In this document: in pieces, positions 53,345-63,769 of the stretch
How positions within the stretch are numbered: position 1 is the stretch's first letter
Layout: each line of letters opens with the position of its first letter
NCBI GenBank assembly: GCA_023614405.1
Contig: CM042693.1
Span: forward strand, 155,760,731-155,824,730
Length of the DNA stretch: 64,000 nt
Source: Avena insularis
Lineage: Eukaryota; Streptophyta; Magnoliopsida; Poales; Poaceae
Direction: 5' to 3'
Notes under the pieces: model-generated
Told to the model about the DNA's origin: nothing
Databases searched by the model: none
Seen by the model: the letters and a program-made list of their open reading frames with translations, nothing else
Position numbers and translations under genes: made by a program

Positions 53345-53985
53345 TCCGGATCGGAGGTCGCGGTGAAGGTGCTTCGGTGATGATTCAGCTGAGCAGGGAA
53401 GGTGAAGATGATTCGCCACATCCGATAGCTCCAGCTCAAGCTCGGATATAGCCGGTGATGCGGTCCTCCTCCAAAGGCACCGGGCATTCTACCGCATCTT
53501 GATGCTCTGAACAACCCGTGATACGCCCGAAGTTGCACTGGGTCGGCGGAGGCGGCGACCTCGGTCGAAGTTCCTCCTACTTGGTGCCCTTTTGAGCAAG
53601 GAGCTGCCCCTCCAACGAACAACGCCTAGGTTATTTGCGATCCCTGGTATGCCGGGCGTATAATGTAGACGAAAAATTTGTCAACTCGTATGATTCGAAC
53701 TTCTTTTGCTATGTGTTGTTGAGACTCTTTGTTAAGTGGATGCTCGTCCGAATTCTTGCCTTGCTGGCTCGTAATTTCTTCATCTTTTAGGGCTCAACTT
53801 TGCCGTTATTTTGATGATCTTATCCAGGCATTAGCGCTGAATATCTCGCTATTGACCTGTTTTGAATATAAGTTAACTACTCCGTTGTGGGAGCAAGCAA
53901 CAATCGCTGGATAAATGCTTTCTGTCCGGAACTTCCTTATATAAATCACGTTTTGAGGTGGTATAAAACTGATATGATTGCGTTT
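53345..53985. other. Element 2 DNA after antisense ORF
   Basis: Follows the TGA of the antisense ORF. Short open frames only; may hold its 3' untranslated region. No domain recognised. Confidence 0.4.
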
Positions 53986-53989
53986 AGCA

Positions 53990-54465
53990 TAGGTTTGAGG
54001 TATCATACGGTAGTCCCCGAATCGTTGCTTTAGATGCCGAGGTTTAAGTGTCAATACGCTTTTGACAGACCATATGATAGTCCCTGAGTCAATGCTTTTG
54101 GCACCGAGGTACATATTCGTAACATGAAAGGAACACAACATACGGCAGTCCTCGAGTCACTGCTCACGATCGCCAATGTTCAAGTATGTAACGCGAAAGA
54201 AATAAATATACCATATGGCAGTCCCAGTCATTGCTTTCTGCGTGTCGAGGTTCAAACATAATCAATGAAATAATCATTACATATGGCAGTCCCCGAGTAA
54301 CTGCTCTGGGTACCGAGGTTTAAACATCTAACATGAAATAACATAACATATTGTAGTCCCCGAGTAACTGCTCTGGGTGCCGAGGTTTGAAATACATGAT
54401 ATGACATAAATATATCCTATGGCAGTCCCAGTCACGCTCTGGTGCCGAGATGCAAATACATTATT
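53990..54465. repeat. Tandem repeat of about 68 bp in element 2 3' region
   Basis: Seven units, each with (A/G)TAGTCCC.GAGT..(C/T)TGCT followed by GCCGAGGTTT. AGTCC occurs at 54012, 54078, 54147, 54220, 54288, 54355 and 54424 (steps 66-73 bp). It lies between antisense ORF and integrase, as does the 175-bp array of element 1. Confidence 0.9.
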
Positions 54466-54489
54466 GGATTTTGACCTTGAGATAGAACG

Positions 54490-55440
54490 CTACGAGTAAA
54501 ATGGCGAAGTAAAGCCACATTCTGTGGGCGCCGTTTCTTCACCACTTTGTGCGCCTTGTTCTCTCCAGGATTGAGCATCGATCGGATAATATGCATCGTT
54601 GTGCAATGCTTTGCTCACGATAAATGGTCCTTCCATGGGGGTGATAATTTGTGCATGCCGTCGCCGCATGCACGGTAGGAGGACTAAATCTCCTTCTTTG
54701 AATACTCTTGGATTCACTTTCTTGCTGTGATATCGCGTAAGTTCTGTTGATAAATGGCCGATCGTGATAATGTCAACTCCTGGCTTCTTCCAACAGGTCT
54801 ACGGCATCTTGCCGAGCTATTTCATTTGTTTACGAGGTTGTGTCTTGAGCAACCCTTGGCGAGTCATAGATTATGTCGGTGGGAGTACGGCCTCGCCCGT
54901 ATACCAGAAAGAATGGAGTGTAACCTGTTGATCTATTCGGAGTAGTCCGGAGGCTCCATAACACGGCTGGGATTTCTTCGATCCAACATCCTGCCGACCG
55001 TTGCAAAGGTTCAACAAGTCGTGGTTTTATTCTTGATAACACCAGTCCATTAGATCTTTCAACCTGCCCATTGGATGCTGGGTGGGCCACCGAGGCAACA
55101 TCTAGTCTTATGTGCTTCTCTTGGCAAAATCTGGCGAAGGCTCCTTCTGCAAAGTTCGTGCCATTATCCGTAATAATGCTATGTGGGTATCCGTATCTCA
55201 AGATGATATCCTTGAGAAATTTCACTGTTGTGTGTCCATCACACTTTTTGATTGGTTTTACTTCAATCCACTTTGTGAACTTGTCTACCATAACCAAGAT
55301 GTGGGTCATTCCTCCTCTCGCCGGCTTGAAAGGTCCCACCATGTCTAAACCCCATACAGAAAATGGCCAAGTGATGGGTATTGTTTTTAACTCGGCCCGG
55401 CATATGTATTCTGGTTGCATATCTCGACACCCATTGCACT
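54490..55440 (-). pseudogene. Element 2 integrase core and C-terminus
   Basis: 54830-55420 holds a complete-looking DDE core: KTIPITWPFSVWGLDMVGPF, SIITDNGTNFAEGAFARF, VAHPASNGQVERSNGLVLSR, with both Asp and the Glu retained. It then reads WSLRTTPNRSTGYTPFFLVY. 54490-54717 is the C-terminal module (RVFKEGDLVLLPCMRRRHAQ, PMEGPFIVSKALHNDAYYPI). A frameshift near 54830 and a stop near 54720 separate them. No chromodomain follows, consistent with Tat. Confidence 0.88.
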
Positions 55441-55453
55441 TCTTAACTAATTC

Positions 55454-56902
55454 TTACGCCTCTTTTAACGCGTTGTGATAAAATCCATGCCTGAAAGCCT
55501 TGGCTACTAAAGCGCGAGATGAGGCATGGTGCCCACATTCTCCTTGGTGTATGTCTAGAAGGATTTCCTGACCTTCTGTGGAACTCACGCACTTCTGCAA
55601 TATGTTTGTTACGCTTCTCTTATATAACTCATTGTTTATGATTGTATAGGCTTTTGCTCTTCTGATGGTTTGTCTGGCTAATATTTCATTAGTCGGCAAT
55701 ACCGCGTCTTTTAGGTACGAAAATATGGGTTGCGCCCATATCGGCGTTACTCTTTCTGCAGTGATCTCACTGTCTATCTCCATGTTTTCTGCCGACGTAT
55801 ATACCTCGGCTCTCTCCATGATTGCTATTACCTCGGCTGTCCCTCTCCTTAGGGATTCGAATCTTTCTGGATCTACCTCCATTGGCGATGATTCTCTGCA
55901 GAACTTGCTGGGATAAAGATTGATTCGGACTACGGTGATGGGTTTATTGATGGTTTCTGAGGTGCTCGAGGCAATACACAGCGGGATTGATTGCCGGGTT
56001 GATCCTAATTTTGACAATGTGTCAGCAGCGTCATTTTCTGCTCGTGGTATGTGGTGGAATTCACATCCTTCAAAATATCCACTTATCTTTTGCACATGGA
56101 ATCTGTATAAAGCCATATTAGCATCTAATGCGTCCCAACTGCCCGATACTTGCTGTACTACTAGATCCGAGTCACCGTAGCATAGGATTCGGCGTATACC
56201 AATTTCTTTCGCCATTTTCAATCCATGAACTAGTGCTTCATATTCAGCTACATTGTTGGATGCGGCAAAATGTATTTGCAGTACATATTTCAACTGATCT
56301 TTTTTAGGCGAGGTTAGCACTATTCCTGCTCCCAAACCGTTCCTTAGTTTGGAACCATCAAAATGCATTGTCCAGTAATTTGGATCTGGCAGTGGTGGCT
56401 CATATTGCACCTCGGCCCAGTCTACGAGAAAGTCGGCGACAGCCTGAGATTTGATCGCATCTCTCCTATCAAATTGTGGAGCATACGGTGATAACTCGAT
56501 TGCCCATTTTGCTATTCGGCCACTTGCATCTTTGTTGTTTAATATGTCGGCTATGGGTGCCTCACAGATTACTTTGATGGGGTGCTCTTCAAAGTAATGC
56601 TTAAGCTTTTTTGCCGACATATATACTCCATAAGCCATCTTCTGATAGTGCGGATAATTCTGCTTTGAAGTGGATAATACTTCACTTAGATAATATACTG
56701 GCCTCTGAACTGTCTTACCCTCTTCAAGTCGTTCCACTACAACCACAGTACTAACTACTCGATTGGTAGCCGCTACATAGAGTAGCATAGGTTCTTTCGA
56801 TAATGGAGAAGCTAAAATGGGTGCCGTAACTAGCATCTTTTTCAACTCATGAAATGCAAGGTCCGCCTGGGGAGTCCAGCTGAATTTGTCCGACTTTCTC
56901 AT
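55454..56902 (-). CDS. Element 2 dual RNase H and integrase zinc region
   Basis: 482-codon uninterrupted frame. Residues 1-165: gypsy RNase H/connection (ADLAFHELKKMLVTAPILAS, PMLLYVAATNRVVSTVVVVE, RPVYYLSEVLSTSKQNYPHY). About 175-300: second, archaeal-type RNase H (WTMHFDGSKLRNGLGAGIVL, NNVAEYEALVHGLKMAKEIG, LCYGDSDLVVQQVSG, HIPRAENDAADTLSKLG) with D, E, D and D positions visible. About 425-480: integrase zinc region (LYKRSVTNILQKCVSSTEGQ, DIHQGECGHHASSRALVAKA). The first domain of Tat elements is thought to have lost catalysis, with the second taking over. The frame starts inside pol after a break at 56930. Confidence 0.9.
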   Translation of the reverse strand: MRKSDKFSWTPQADLAFHELKKMLVTAPILASPLSKEPMLLYVAATNRVVSTVVVVERLEEGKTVQRPVYYLSEVLSTSKQNYPHYQKMAYGVYMSAKKLKHYFEEHPIKVICEAPIADILNNKDASGRIAKWAIELSPYAPQFDRRDAIKSQAVADFLVDWAEVQYEPPLPDPNYWTMHFDGSKLRNGLGAGIVLTSPKKDQLKYVLQIHFAASNNVAEYEALVHGLKMAKEIGIRRILCYGDSDLVVQQVSGSWDALDANMALYRFHVQKISGYFEGCEFHHIPRAENDAADTLSKLGSTRQSIPLCIASSTSETINKPITVVRINLYPSKFCRESSPMEVDPERFESLRRGTAEVIAIMERAEVYTSAENMEIDSEITAERVTPIWAQPIFSYLKDAVLPTNEILARQTIRRAKAYTIINNELYKRSVTNILQKCVSSTEGQEILLDIHQGECGHHASSRALVAKAFRHGFYHNALKEA

Positions 56903-56929
56903 CAGCTGATAAAGTGGCAGTGCCTTTTC

Positions 56930-57746
56930 TCAAAGACATACAAATCGACTAAGCGAGGCCAGGCAGCCCGTGAATTTTTGTACATCGTTCAAGCATCTCG
57001 GCAATTCCATTCTTTCTATTGCTCTTATCTTCGTTGGATTAGCCTCGATACCTCGGCTGGACACAAGGAAACCGAGTAATTTTCCTGCCGGCACGCCAAA
57101 TGTGCACTTCTCTGGATTAAGTTTCATTCGGAACCTTCTCAGGTTCGCGAAAGTTTGCCGTATATCTTCTAGCAAGGTTTTGCTCTCCTTAGTTTTGATG
57201 ACTACGTCATCCACATATACTTGTACATTTTTTCCTATCTGATCATGTAGGCACTTTTGCATGCACCTTTGATACGTTGCTCCTGCATTTCGCAGGCCGA
57301 ATGGCATTGTGCGATAACAATAAGCCCCGTACGGGGTAATAAATGCAGTCTTTATTTGATCGGCCGGATTTAACAGATTCTGGTGGAAACCAGAATCTGG
57401 CGTCTACAAATGATAACAGCTCACAGCCAGCGGTCGAGTCAATGACTTGGTCTATTCTAGGCAAAGGAAAAGGATCTTTCGGACATGCCTTGTTCAGGTT
57501 AGTGTAGTCGATACACATTCGCCACACAATGGCTACATTGGGGTCATCTTTTTTCTTTTCTACTAGTACCGGATTTGATAACCAATCCGGATACAGCACC
57601 TCCATGATGAACCCGGCTGCGAGAAGCCGAGCTATTTCATCCCCTATTACTTTTCTCCTGTCTTCGGCGAAGCGGCGGAGAGGTTGCTTCACCGGCCTTG
57701 CTCCTGGCCTGACGTTTAAAGAGTGCTCAGCCAACTCCCTCGGCAC
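56930..57746 (-). pseudogene. Element 2 reverse transcriptase
   Basis: 57243-57746: MPRELAEHSLNVRPGARPVK, DWLSNPVLVEKKKDDPNVAI, VWRMCIDYTNLNKACPKDPF and IDSTAGCELLSFVDARFWF, then frameshifted. 56930-57307: MPFGLRNAGATYQRCMQKCL, VQVYVDDVVIKTKESKTLLE and KLNPEKCTFGVPAGKLLGFL. The Y-V-D-D catalytic box is intact. The damage is an indel near 57360-57400. Confidence 0.88.
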
Positions 57747-57818
57747 ACCTTGCAGATCTTGAGTTGACCATGCAAATATGTCCCGATTCTCACGGAGGAA
57801 GTTGGTGAGCTCGCCTTC

Positions 57819-58860
57819 CTATTTAGCGTCAAGGCCTGCACCAATAGTAACAGTGCGCTCTGGGAACTGCTCATCAATCTGAAATTTCTTCGTCTCTTTG
57901 GTCGGCTGAAAAGAAACACTGCCATGAGGGTTGGCCAGTGCCGGCATGCTTAACTGTGCTGACTGAGCGAGGGCTGCTACCTCCTGAATCCTTTTCTTTT
58001 CTCTTGCTATAACCAATGACTCGGCCAAATTTGACACGTCAAGCACACTCCATTGACTTCTTGTAATCCCTCGCATTATCACCCCTTGTGGTCCGGGTAA
58101 CTTCATCTTTAGATAACCTATATGATATTTGCTCATGAATTTGGCAGTCATGGGTCGTCCGAGTAGAGCATGATAACAACTTTCCAGATCGACCACCTCA
58201 AATTCTAAATTTTCTGCTCTGCGATTATCTCTTATCGAATAACACGTCCACTCGGACTTTACCGATGGGCTCACATGAAAGCCCTGGCACTATCCCATGG
58301 AAAGTTGTCCTCGTGGACTGCAGCATATTCTGTGATATTCCGAGCTTGTGCATGGTATCTTTGTACATGATGTTGATACTGCTTCCATTATCGATGAGTA
58401 CTTTTGAGAATTTCACATTGATGCTTGGTCCCACAAACGTTGGATCCAACACGGTGCATATGATCCTGGACTTGGCATTATTCGGGTGGTCTTTCATGCT
58501 CCAGGTCATCTCCTGATCAGACCATGGCTGGTATCTTGGCACTGCCGGTACAACTGCATTCACTTCCATATGCCGGCGCTGCACACTCTGCTTGTCCTGC
58601 TGTTCCGTCGTGAACACACAATAAGACTGGTGATGTTCCCTGTAATCATTACGTCCAGCATTCGCCGGATTTATCCTTCCGTCCTGCCCCTGGTTCATTA
58701 CTTGATGCACTGCATCCCTTCGATCCGAGTTATCGTACCTCGGGGGAAAGGGCGGTAGCATCAGTTGCTGTGTATTTGCTCCAGTTAGTTGCGGCTGATG
58801 CTGTTGTTGCACCTGATGGGAAACCTGAACTCCTGCCGGGTTCCCCATCGCATTTTTCAT
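57819..58860 (-). pseudogene. Element 2 aspartic protease region
   Basis: 58225-58860 holds the active site KVLIDNGSSINIMYKDTMHK with Asp retained, then RTTFHGIVPGLSCEPIGKVR. 57819-58274 continues ENLEFEVVDLESCYHALLGR and MTAKFMSKYHIGYLKMKLPG. A frameshift near 58250 separates the halves. The order and motifs equal those of element 1, whose Asp is lost. Confidence 0.82.
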
Positions 58861-61272
58861 CCAAAGCGCATTGCCGGGTTGTATGATTGGCCGGTCTAGA
58901 TGGGTTTGATGTGTGAAATTTGCACGGCTGATCTAACATGGATTCGAACGTATACTTCGGCCTCTCTTGCCATTGCTTCTTTTGCTCTGGGGTCCATTGC
59001 CTCTTTCCCTCATTCCTTGATGTCCACCGTTGAGGTCCATTTTTCTGTCGTTGAGTTGCTCCGTGACTCGGCTGATCTTGTGCTACAGCCGCCACCTGGG
59101 CTGAATTATATCTATAACCCGGCCTCTCTTCTCTTCTTCTTCCTCTGAAATCACGCCTAGATGACCCGGCCAATTCTCTCGTGTACTGGTCTTGTTGCTC
59201 ACGATGATCTGCCGACATTAACTCCGGTTGGGTTGGGTCACCCAATGCATAGGAGTCCGCTATTCTGATAGTTTCTACCAGTGTGGTTGGCATATCTCTC
59301 TGCAGGCGTTGCCACAGTACGCTGCCATAACGGCCTTATGCGCGAACCAAGCGATCGCTTGCGATTCGATAACTCCCTCACATGAGTTTCTCAGGTTACA
59401 CCATCGAGTTAAAAACTCTCTATCTGTTTCGTTCGGCCTCTGCTTGCACATGGCTAGTTGCTGTGGTCTATTCGGTCTCTTGTATGTGCTGGTAAAGTTG
59501 CTAACGAACATCTCTTCGAAATGCAACCAGCAGTTGATACTGCCAGCTGGTTGATTATTCAACCATACCCTGGCTGGTCCTTCCAACATCTGTGGGACAT
59601 ACCGCTGGCCATCTCAGATTGCCACCGCTATCTTCACGGTGGCATAATCAATCAACCAGTCTTGTGGTTTGGTACTTCCATTGTACGTTTTTGTGCCTCT
59701 TGCCAACTGAAAATTCGGCACTGGTGGTTCGCCCATGATCCTTGGTCCAAAACATGCCGGACCTGGTGGACCTTGCTCTTCCAATAGCTCGGACCGGTAT
59801 AGCCGATCCAACTTTACTCTTGCATCATTTGTTTGGCAAATCAGACAGATTCTATCCTCGCATCCCATAGTGATTGTTTCCACCCTGGTTTGCGTATTCT
59901 ACCTCGGAATATCCATCATTATACCTTTCATTCATCCGATTGTGGCTGGCCTCACTTCTCTTTCCTGCCGAGGCTCATGTCTTGGTTGCGGGTTGAGCGG
60001 CACTTCTCTTCTTACCTCGGCTTGGGTTTGGTTTTCATGATTGTCTCTTGCAGGTTCTTTCCTGCCGTGCTCCCCAGTACCTCGGCCGTCATCCTTTTCC
60101 ATGCGGCCGTGGTTTCTCTCCCCACTATTACCCGGCTTGCATTGCCTCTTCTCATTTGCCTTTCCAGCTATTGTCGGGTCATATGGAACAATTTGTTTGT
60201 TCCTCTTCCCGAGGTTCGCTTTTCTTTTCTAGCGTCGTTTCCAGGTGAAGACGCCGCTGCCGCAGATAAAGCATGTGCTACCCCAGCCGAATGAACCATC
60301 CGTGAAGCCCCGGGTCTTGCCGGGTTGGCTCTGAGCATTTCCTCAATTTGCTGGTTCGCGCACCAGCTCATTCACTCTTTCTTGTTGTTTCACCGAGCTT
60401 CCTGTCCAATCCCTCTAATTCCAAAGCTGCGGCATTTGCCGCTCTCGTGTTTTTCACGGGTCTGTACCTCGGCAAACCCAAATCACCTGATTCTCTGTGA
60501 GCTTCATGCTCTTTGTTAATGTCATCCATGAGGTTCTTTCCTCTTAATCTTAATTCGTCCACCCGCTCGGGTGCGATATCAAGCTTATTAGCTTTTGCAT
60601 ATTCTCTCAGGGTCCTGTTCAAGGACTCCCGCAGGGCTGATACTTTTTTGGCCTCTACCAGCACCTTTTGCCTGGTTTCTTCTAACTCTGCTGCGCATTT
60701 GCGGATCAAGTATCGGCGCTCTGGTGTGGTTAAGTTCTCTATAGTTGCTGAAGAATGTTCTGGTCTCTCCAGGTGGTCCTCTCACTCTTGGTGCCTTTGG
60801 GGTGGTGTCATGCAGCTCTGCCGGGTTTGTCATCGGGCGGAATTACCTCGGCGGTTTGCAGTGTGATCGCTTAGGCGGACCACTTGCGCTGTGGCGGGTT
60901 CTGCTTGACCCGGCTAATCTGCTCCGCTTGAGTCCCTGCTGCGACCATCACCTCGACGCTGCCCGCCCGATGCTCCTCGATGGACTGCCGCGGCGCTCGA
61001 GGTGGTTCCCCTGCAACAACAACTTGGTGAGGATAAATGTCGGTGATGTCGACGCCGACGTAGACCCTGTGCTCGCCTAGGCCGATGAAGATCCCGCTGC
61101 GCGGGGGGTTTTTCCCCCTGAAGCTCCCTGCATTGTCTCTGACATAGTCGCAGAGACCAAATCTCTGGACCAAGCCAGAAACAACGCGCTCGCCGGTGTT
61201 GATGAAGTTTCCCGTCCGGATCACGACTCCAGCTAGCATCGCTTCTGGCCCCACGGTGGGCTTAATCGTCAT
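58730..61272 (-). pseudogene. Element 2 gag
   Basis: Several shifted blocks: 60871-61272 N-terminal part (MTIKPTVGPEAMLAGVVIRT); 60368-60709 helical region (RKCAAELEETRQKVLVEAKK); 59275-59883 capsid-like (FQLARGTKTYNGSTKPQDWL, LEGPARVWLNNQPAGSINCW, QLAMCKQRPNETDREFLTRW); 58730-59293 the basic C-terminus with a CHHC knuckle (CKFHTSNPSRPANHTTRQC). At least four frame changes. Overlaps the protease frame at the 3' end. Confidence 0.78.
61242..61262 (-). other. Element 2 primer-binding site, degraded
   Basis: Minus strand AAGCCCACCGTGGGGCCAGA corresponds to TGGCGCCCACCGTG of element 1, but the leading TGGC has been lost and several bases separate it from the LTR. Confidence 0.6.
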
Positions 61273-61358
61273 GGTGGTGGCACGGCGGATGCCATGGGTA
61301 GGCTAAAGTATGGGGCCAATGGATGCTAGTGGGATCTGGGAGGAAGATGCAATCTTTA
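61266..61358 (-). repeat. Element 2 5' LTR remnant
   Basis: Matches the first 90 bp of the LTR at 47828 (TGGTGGTGGCACGGC, GATGCCATGGGTAGGCTAAA, GTGGGATCTGGGAGG), then similarity ends abruptly and gene C repeat DNA resumes by about 61388. The LTR promoter is gone. Confidence 0.85.
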
Positions 61359-61387
61359 CCCCCACGTACTCCTCCATCCGTAAATAA

Positions 61388-62960
61388 TCGATTATGGATT
61401 AAGGCAATGGAAGGAAATGAAATCATCTATGATGAAAATGAACTGTCAATTTATAACTGTCATGTATATCTAAGCACTACTCATCTCTGTATTCTTATCA
61501 ATTTTCGACCTACACAATATTGTAATTCAAATAAAACTCAGTTTTGTAATGTTAACACATCAGACAGATTATAAAAGCTTGTAAAACACTTTCAAGAACA
61601 TAAAGAACCGCAAAAGAGGGGAGCAATATTCACATATTATTACTGTCACATCTATGTACTGATGACAAGGTGTCTTTTAACTGCATATTGTCTATTGCAA
61701 AAACAAGCAAAACAAAGGTCCTATCCTATTGCAAATGGAACACCAGCTTTCCATCTAAATGAGACACACTTAGTAGATAACCATTCAATTAATTTGATAA
61801 AATCCAGTGCCTTCTTCACAAAATATGCCAGTGTTTGAATAAATGACTATGTAAATCTAGGCAATAAATGAAAAATGAAAGCTTGACATGTATAATTGCT
61901 GGCAAGATTATACTTAGATCAAGGCCTCTTTCAGTCTATACATCTGTCATAAAACTCACCGACTCGTCTCTGCCGGAGGAGTATCCAAGGTGCAACTTCA
62001 TCTTCTGTGCATCTTCTGCCGGCCCCCTTCCTGTTTAAATAAATAAACAACACTTCAGCTCACATGATCAAATTTGAAAAGAGGTAATTATGAAAAGCAA
62101 AATAATTGGCAGGTTATAATATAAATAATAATGCTAAAAAAACATCTATGTTCAAATAATATATGAAATTATGGATTAAGGCAATGGAAGGAAATGAAAT
62201 CCTCATCTCTCAATGCATTGTCAGGTTCCACTAGACCAGCAACAATTCAATTTTAAAGCCCTGATCTGAAAGTATTAGAATTTGACTTCAGATTCCATAG
62301 CAAATGACAATAGGTTCTGATGTTATCATTAGGATTCTACCGGATAATAGGGTATTCTAAAACAAAATTAAGTTTTCTAATTGTATCCGTATGATTATAA
62401 AGTTTAAACCTACACAACCTTGTAATTCAAATAAAACGCAGTATTGTAATTTTAACACGTCAGACAGATTACAAAAGGTTGTAAAACACTTTCAAGAACA
62501 TAAAGAACCCCAAAAGAGGGGAGCAATCTTCACAGATTACATACTACTATCATGTCTATGTACTGATTACAAGGTGTCTTAGATTTGCATATGTCTATTG
62601 CAAAAACAAGCAAAAAAAGGGATCTATCCTTCTACAAATGCAACACCAACTTTCCATCTAAATGAGAAACACTTAGATGGTACATAACCATTCAATTAGT
62701 ATTCATGCATAGTTTAAGGTACACAAAAACTTAAAAATAACTCACTATGGTCCACTTGGAAAATGACCAAGAGAGAAAAAGATATATGACAACATATAGG
62801 ATGAAACTGCCAACCTATTCCATGATGCCAAAGTTCAAACTCAATACTTTAAATAATGGGAGCAATTTGATAAATTCCAGTGCATAGTTCACAACAGATA
62901 CCATTGTTTCAATAAATAACAAATAAAAGCTTGGAATGTATAATTGTTGGAAAGAATCAT
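61388..62960. repeat. Tandem duplicated units of gene C, copies 2 (end), 3 and 4
   Basis: ATTATGGATTAAGGCAATGG resumes the unit broken by element 2. Copy 3 landmarks: AGAGGGGAG at 61614, exon at 61960. Copy 4: GTTGTAAAACACTTTC at 62478 and AGAGGGGAG at 62515, but where the exon should follow (about 63010-63040) only the preceding GGGTCTCTTATAGTCTAT remains and the exon is absent. Confidence 0.83.
61960..62030 (-). pseudogene. Gene C duplicated exon, copy 3, frameshifted
   Basis: 71 nt instead of 72: one base lost in the GGCTCCCCTTCC stretch (here GGCCCCCTTCC). Splice sites remain (acceptor AAACAG, donor TCG|GTGAGT). In phase 0 the loss leads to TGA after ten codons. This alone would inactivate gene C if the exon is included. 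Confidence 0.5.
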
Positions 62961-63769
62961 TATATAGTTGATCAGCCACAAGATTAGAAAAAATAAGTCT
63001 ATTTGTTTATGGTCAGGGTCTCTTATAGTCTATTTGTTGGTGGTCACAAGTAATAATTATATAGTAGATCAGCAACTAGAATATAAACAATGCATGAAAA
63101 AAACTACAACCTGAAGCACATGCTCCCTCGGCAAATAGTACAAGACTAAAAATAATAATTCCATACATATAAAAGTTATCAAAGAACACACATACTTAAT
63201 TTCAGACACATAAATTTGCAGTATCATTTCATGCAAAATTAAACGTTTAATCTCTGGGTAAAAGGAACAAATTTAAAGCTCCTAAAATATATAATTTTAT
63301 GTGGTGCACTTAGACTGTGTAAGCCTAATGCATTTATATACATCTTTTGTAATGTCTAGAGATGAATAATTTATTAACATGTGTACACTATTTCTGAATG
63401 ATTAGATATCATAAATTATATTTTTTATACCGCACATAAATATTATAACTTGTCAGTTGCCTAAGATGTATATTGTCATTATGCACTAATGAATTCCAGC
63501 ATTCAATCCAGAGAAATTTTATCATACACATAATTCTTCAAACTATAAACATTCAATATCTACGATCCTCTATACAAAGTCCTATCAACGATGCACAGAG
63601 TGTGTCCATCTACTCTTCAATGCCCCCAAAAGGTGCTGACCACTGAATGAAGTACTACACCAACCTCGTACTAACATTCAAATCCTAAGAATCAACCCTA
63701 AAAATCAAACCCTAGTTATAAGTACAAAAAATGAGAAATGGAGGTTAAAGAAAACACATAGATGCACCA
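62961..63769. other. AT-rich DNA, probable gene C intron
   Basis: AT-rich, without ORFs of note. No repeats recognised beyond the decayed end of repeat copy 4 at about 63040. Confidence 0.4.

Larger units (their letters stand above)
47828..61358 (-). mobile_element. Element 2: Tat-lineage Ty3/gypsy retrotransposon
   Basis: 13.5-kb minus-strand element with a complete 764-bp 3' LTR at the left and only about 90 bp of the 5' LTR at the right. Own-sense order: gag, protease, RT, RNase H, second archaeal-type RNase H, integrase, then an antisense spliced gene before the 3' LTR. The PBS region matches element 1. Sequence similarity to element 1 is visible in all pol domains but they are clearly different families. 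It is inserted in copy 2 of the gene C repeat unit; about 100 bp of host unit and most of the 5' LTR are missing at the right, so no target duplication can be read. Confidence 0.9.
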
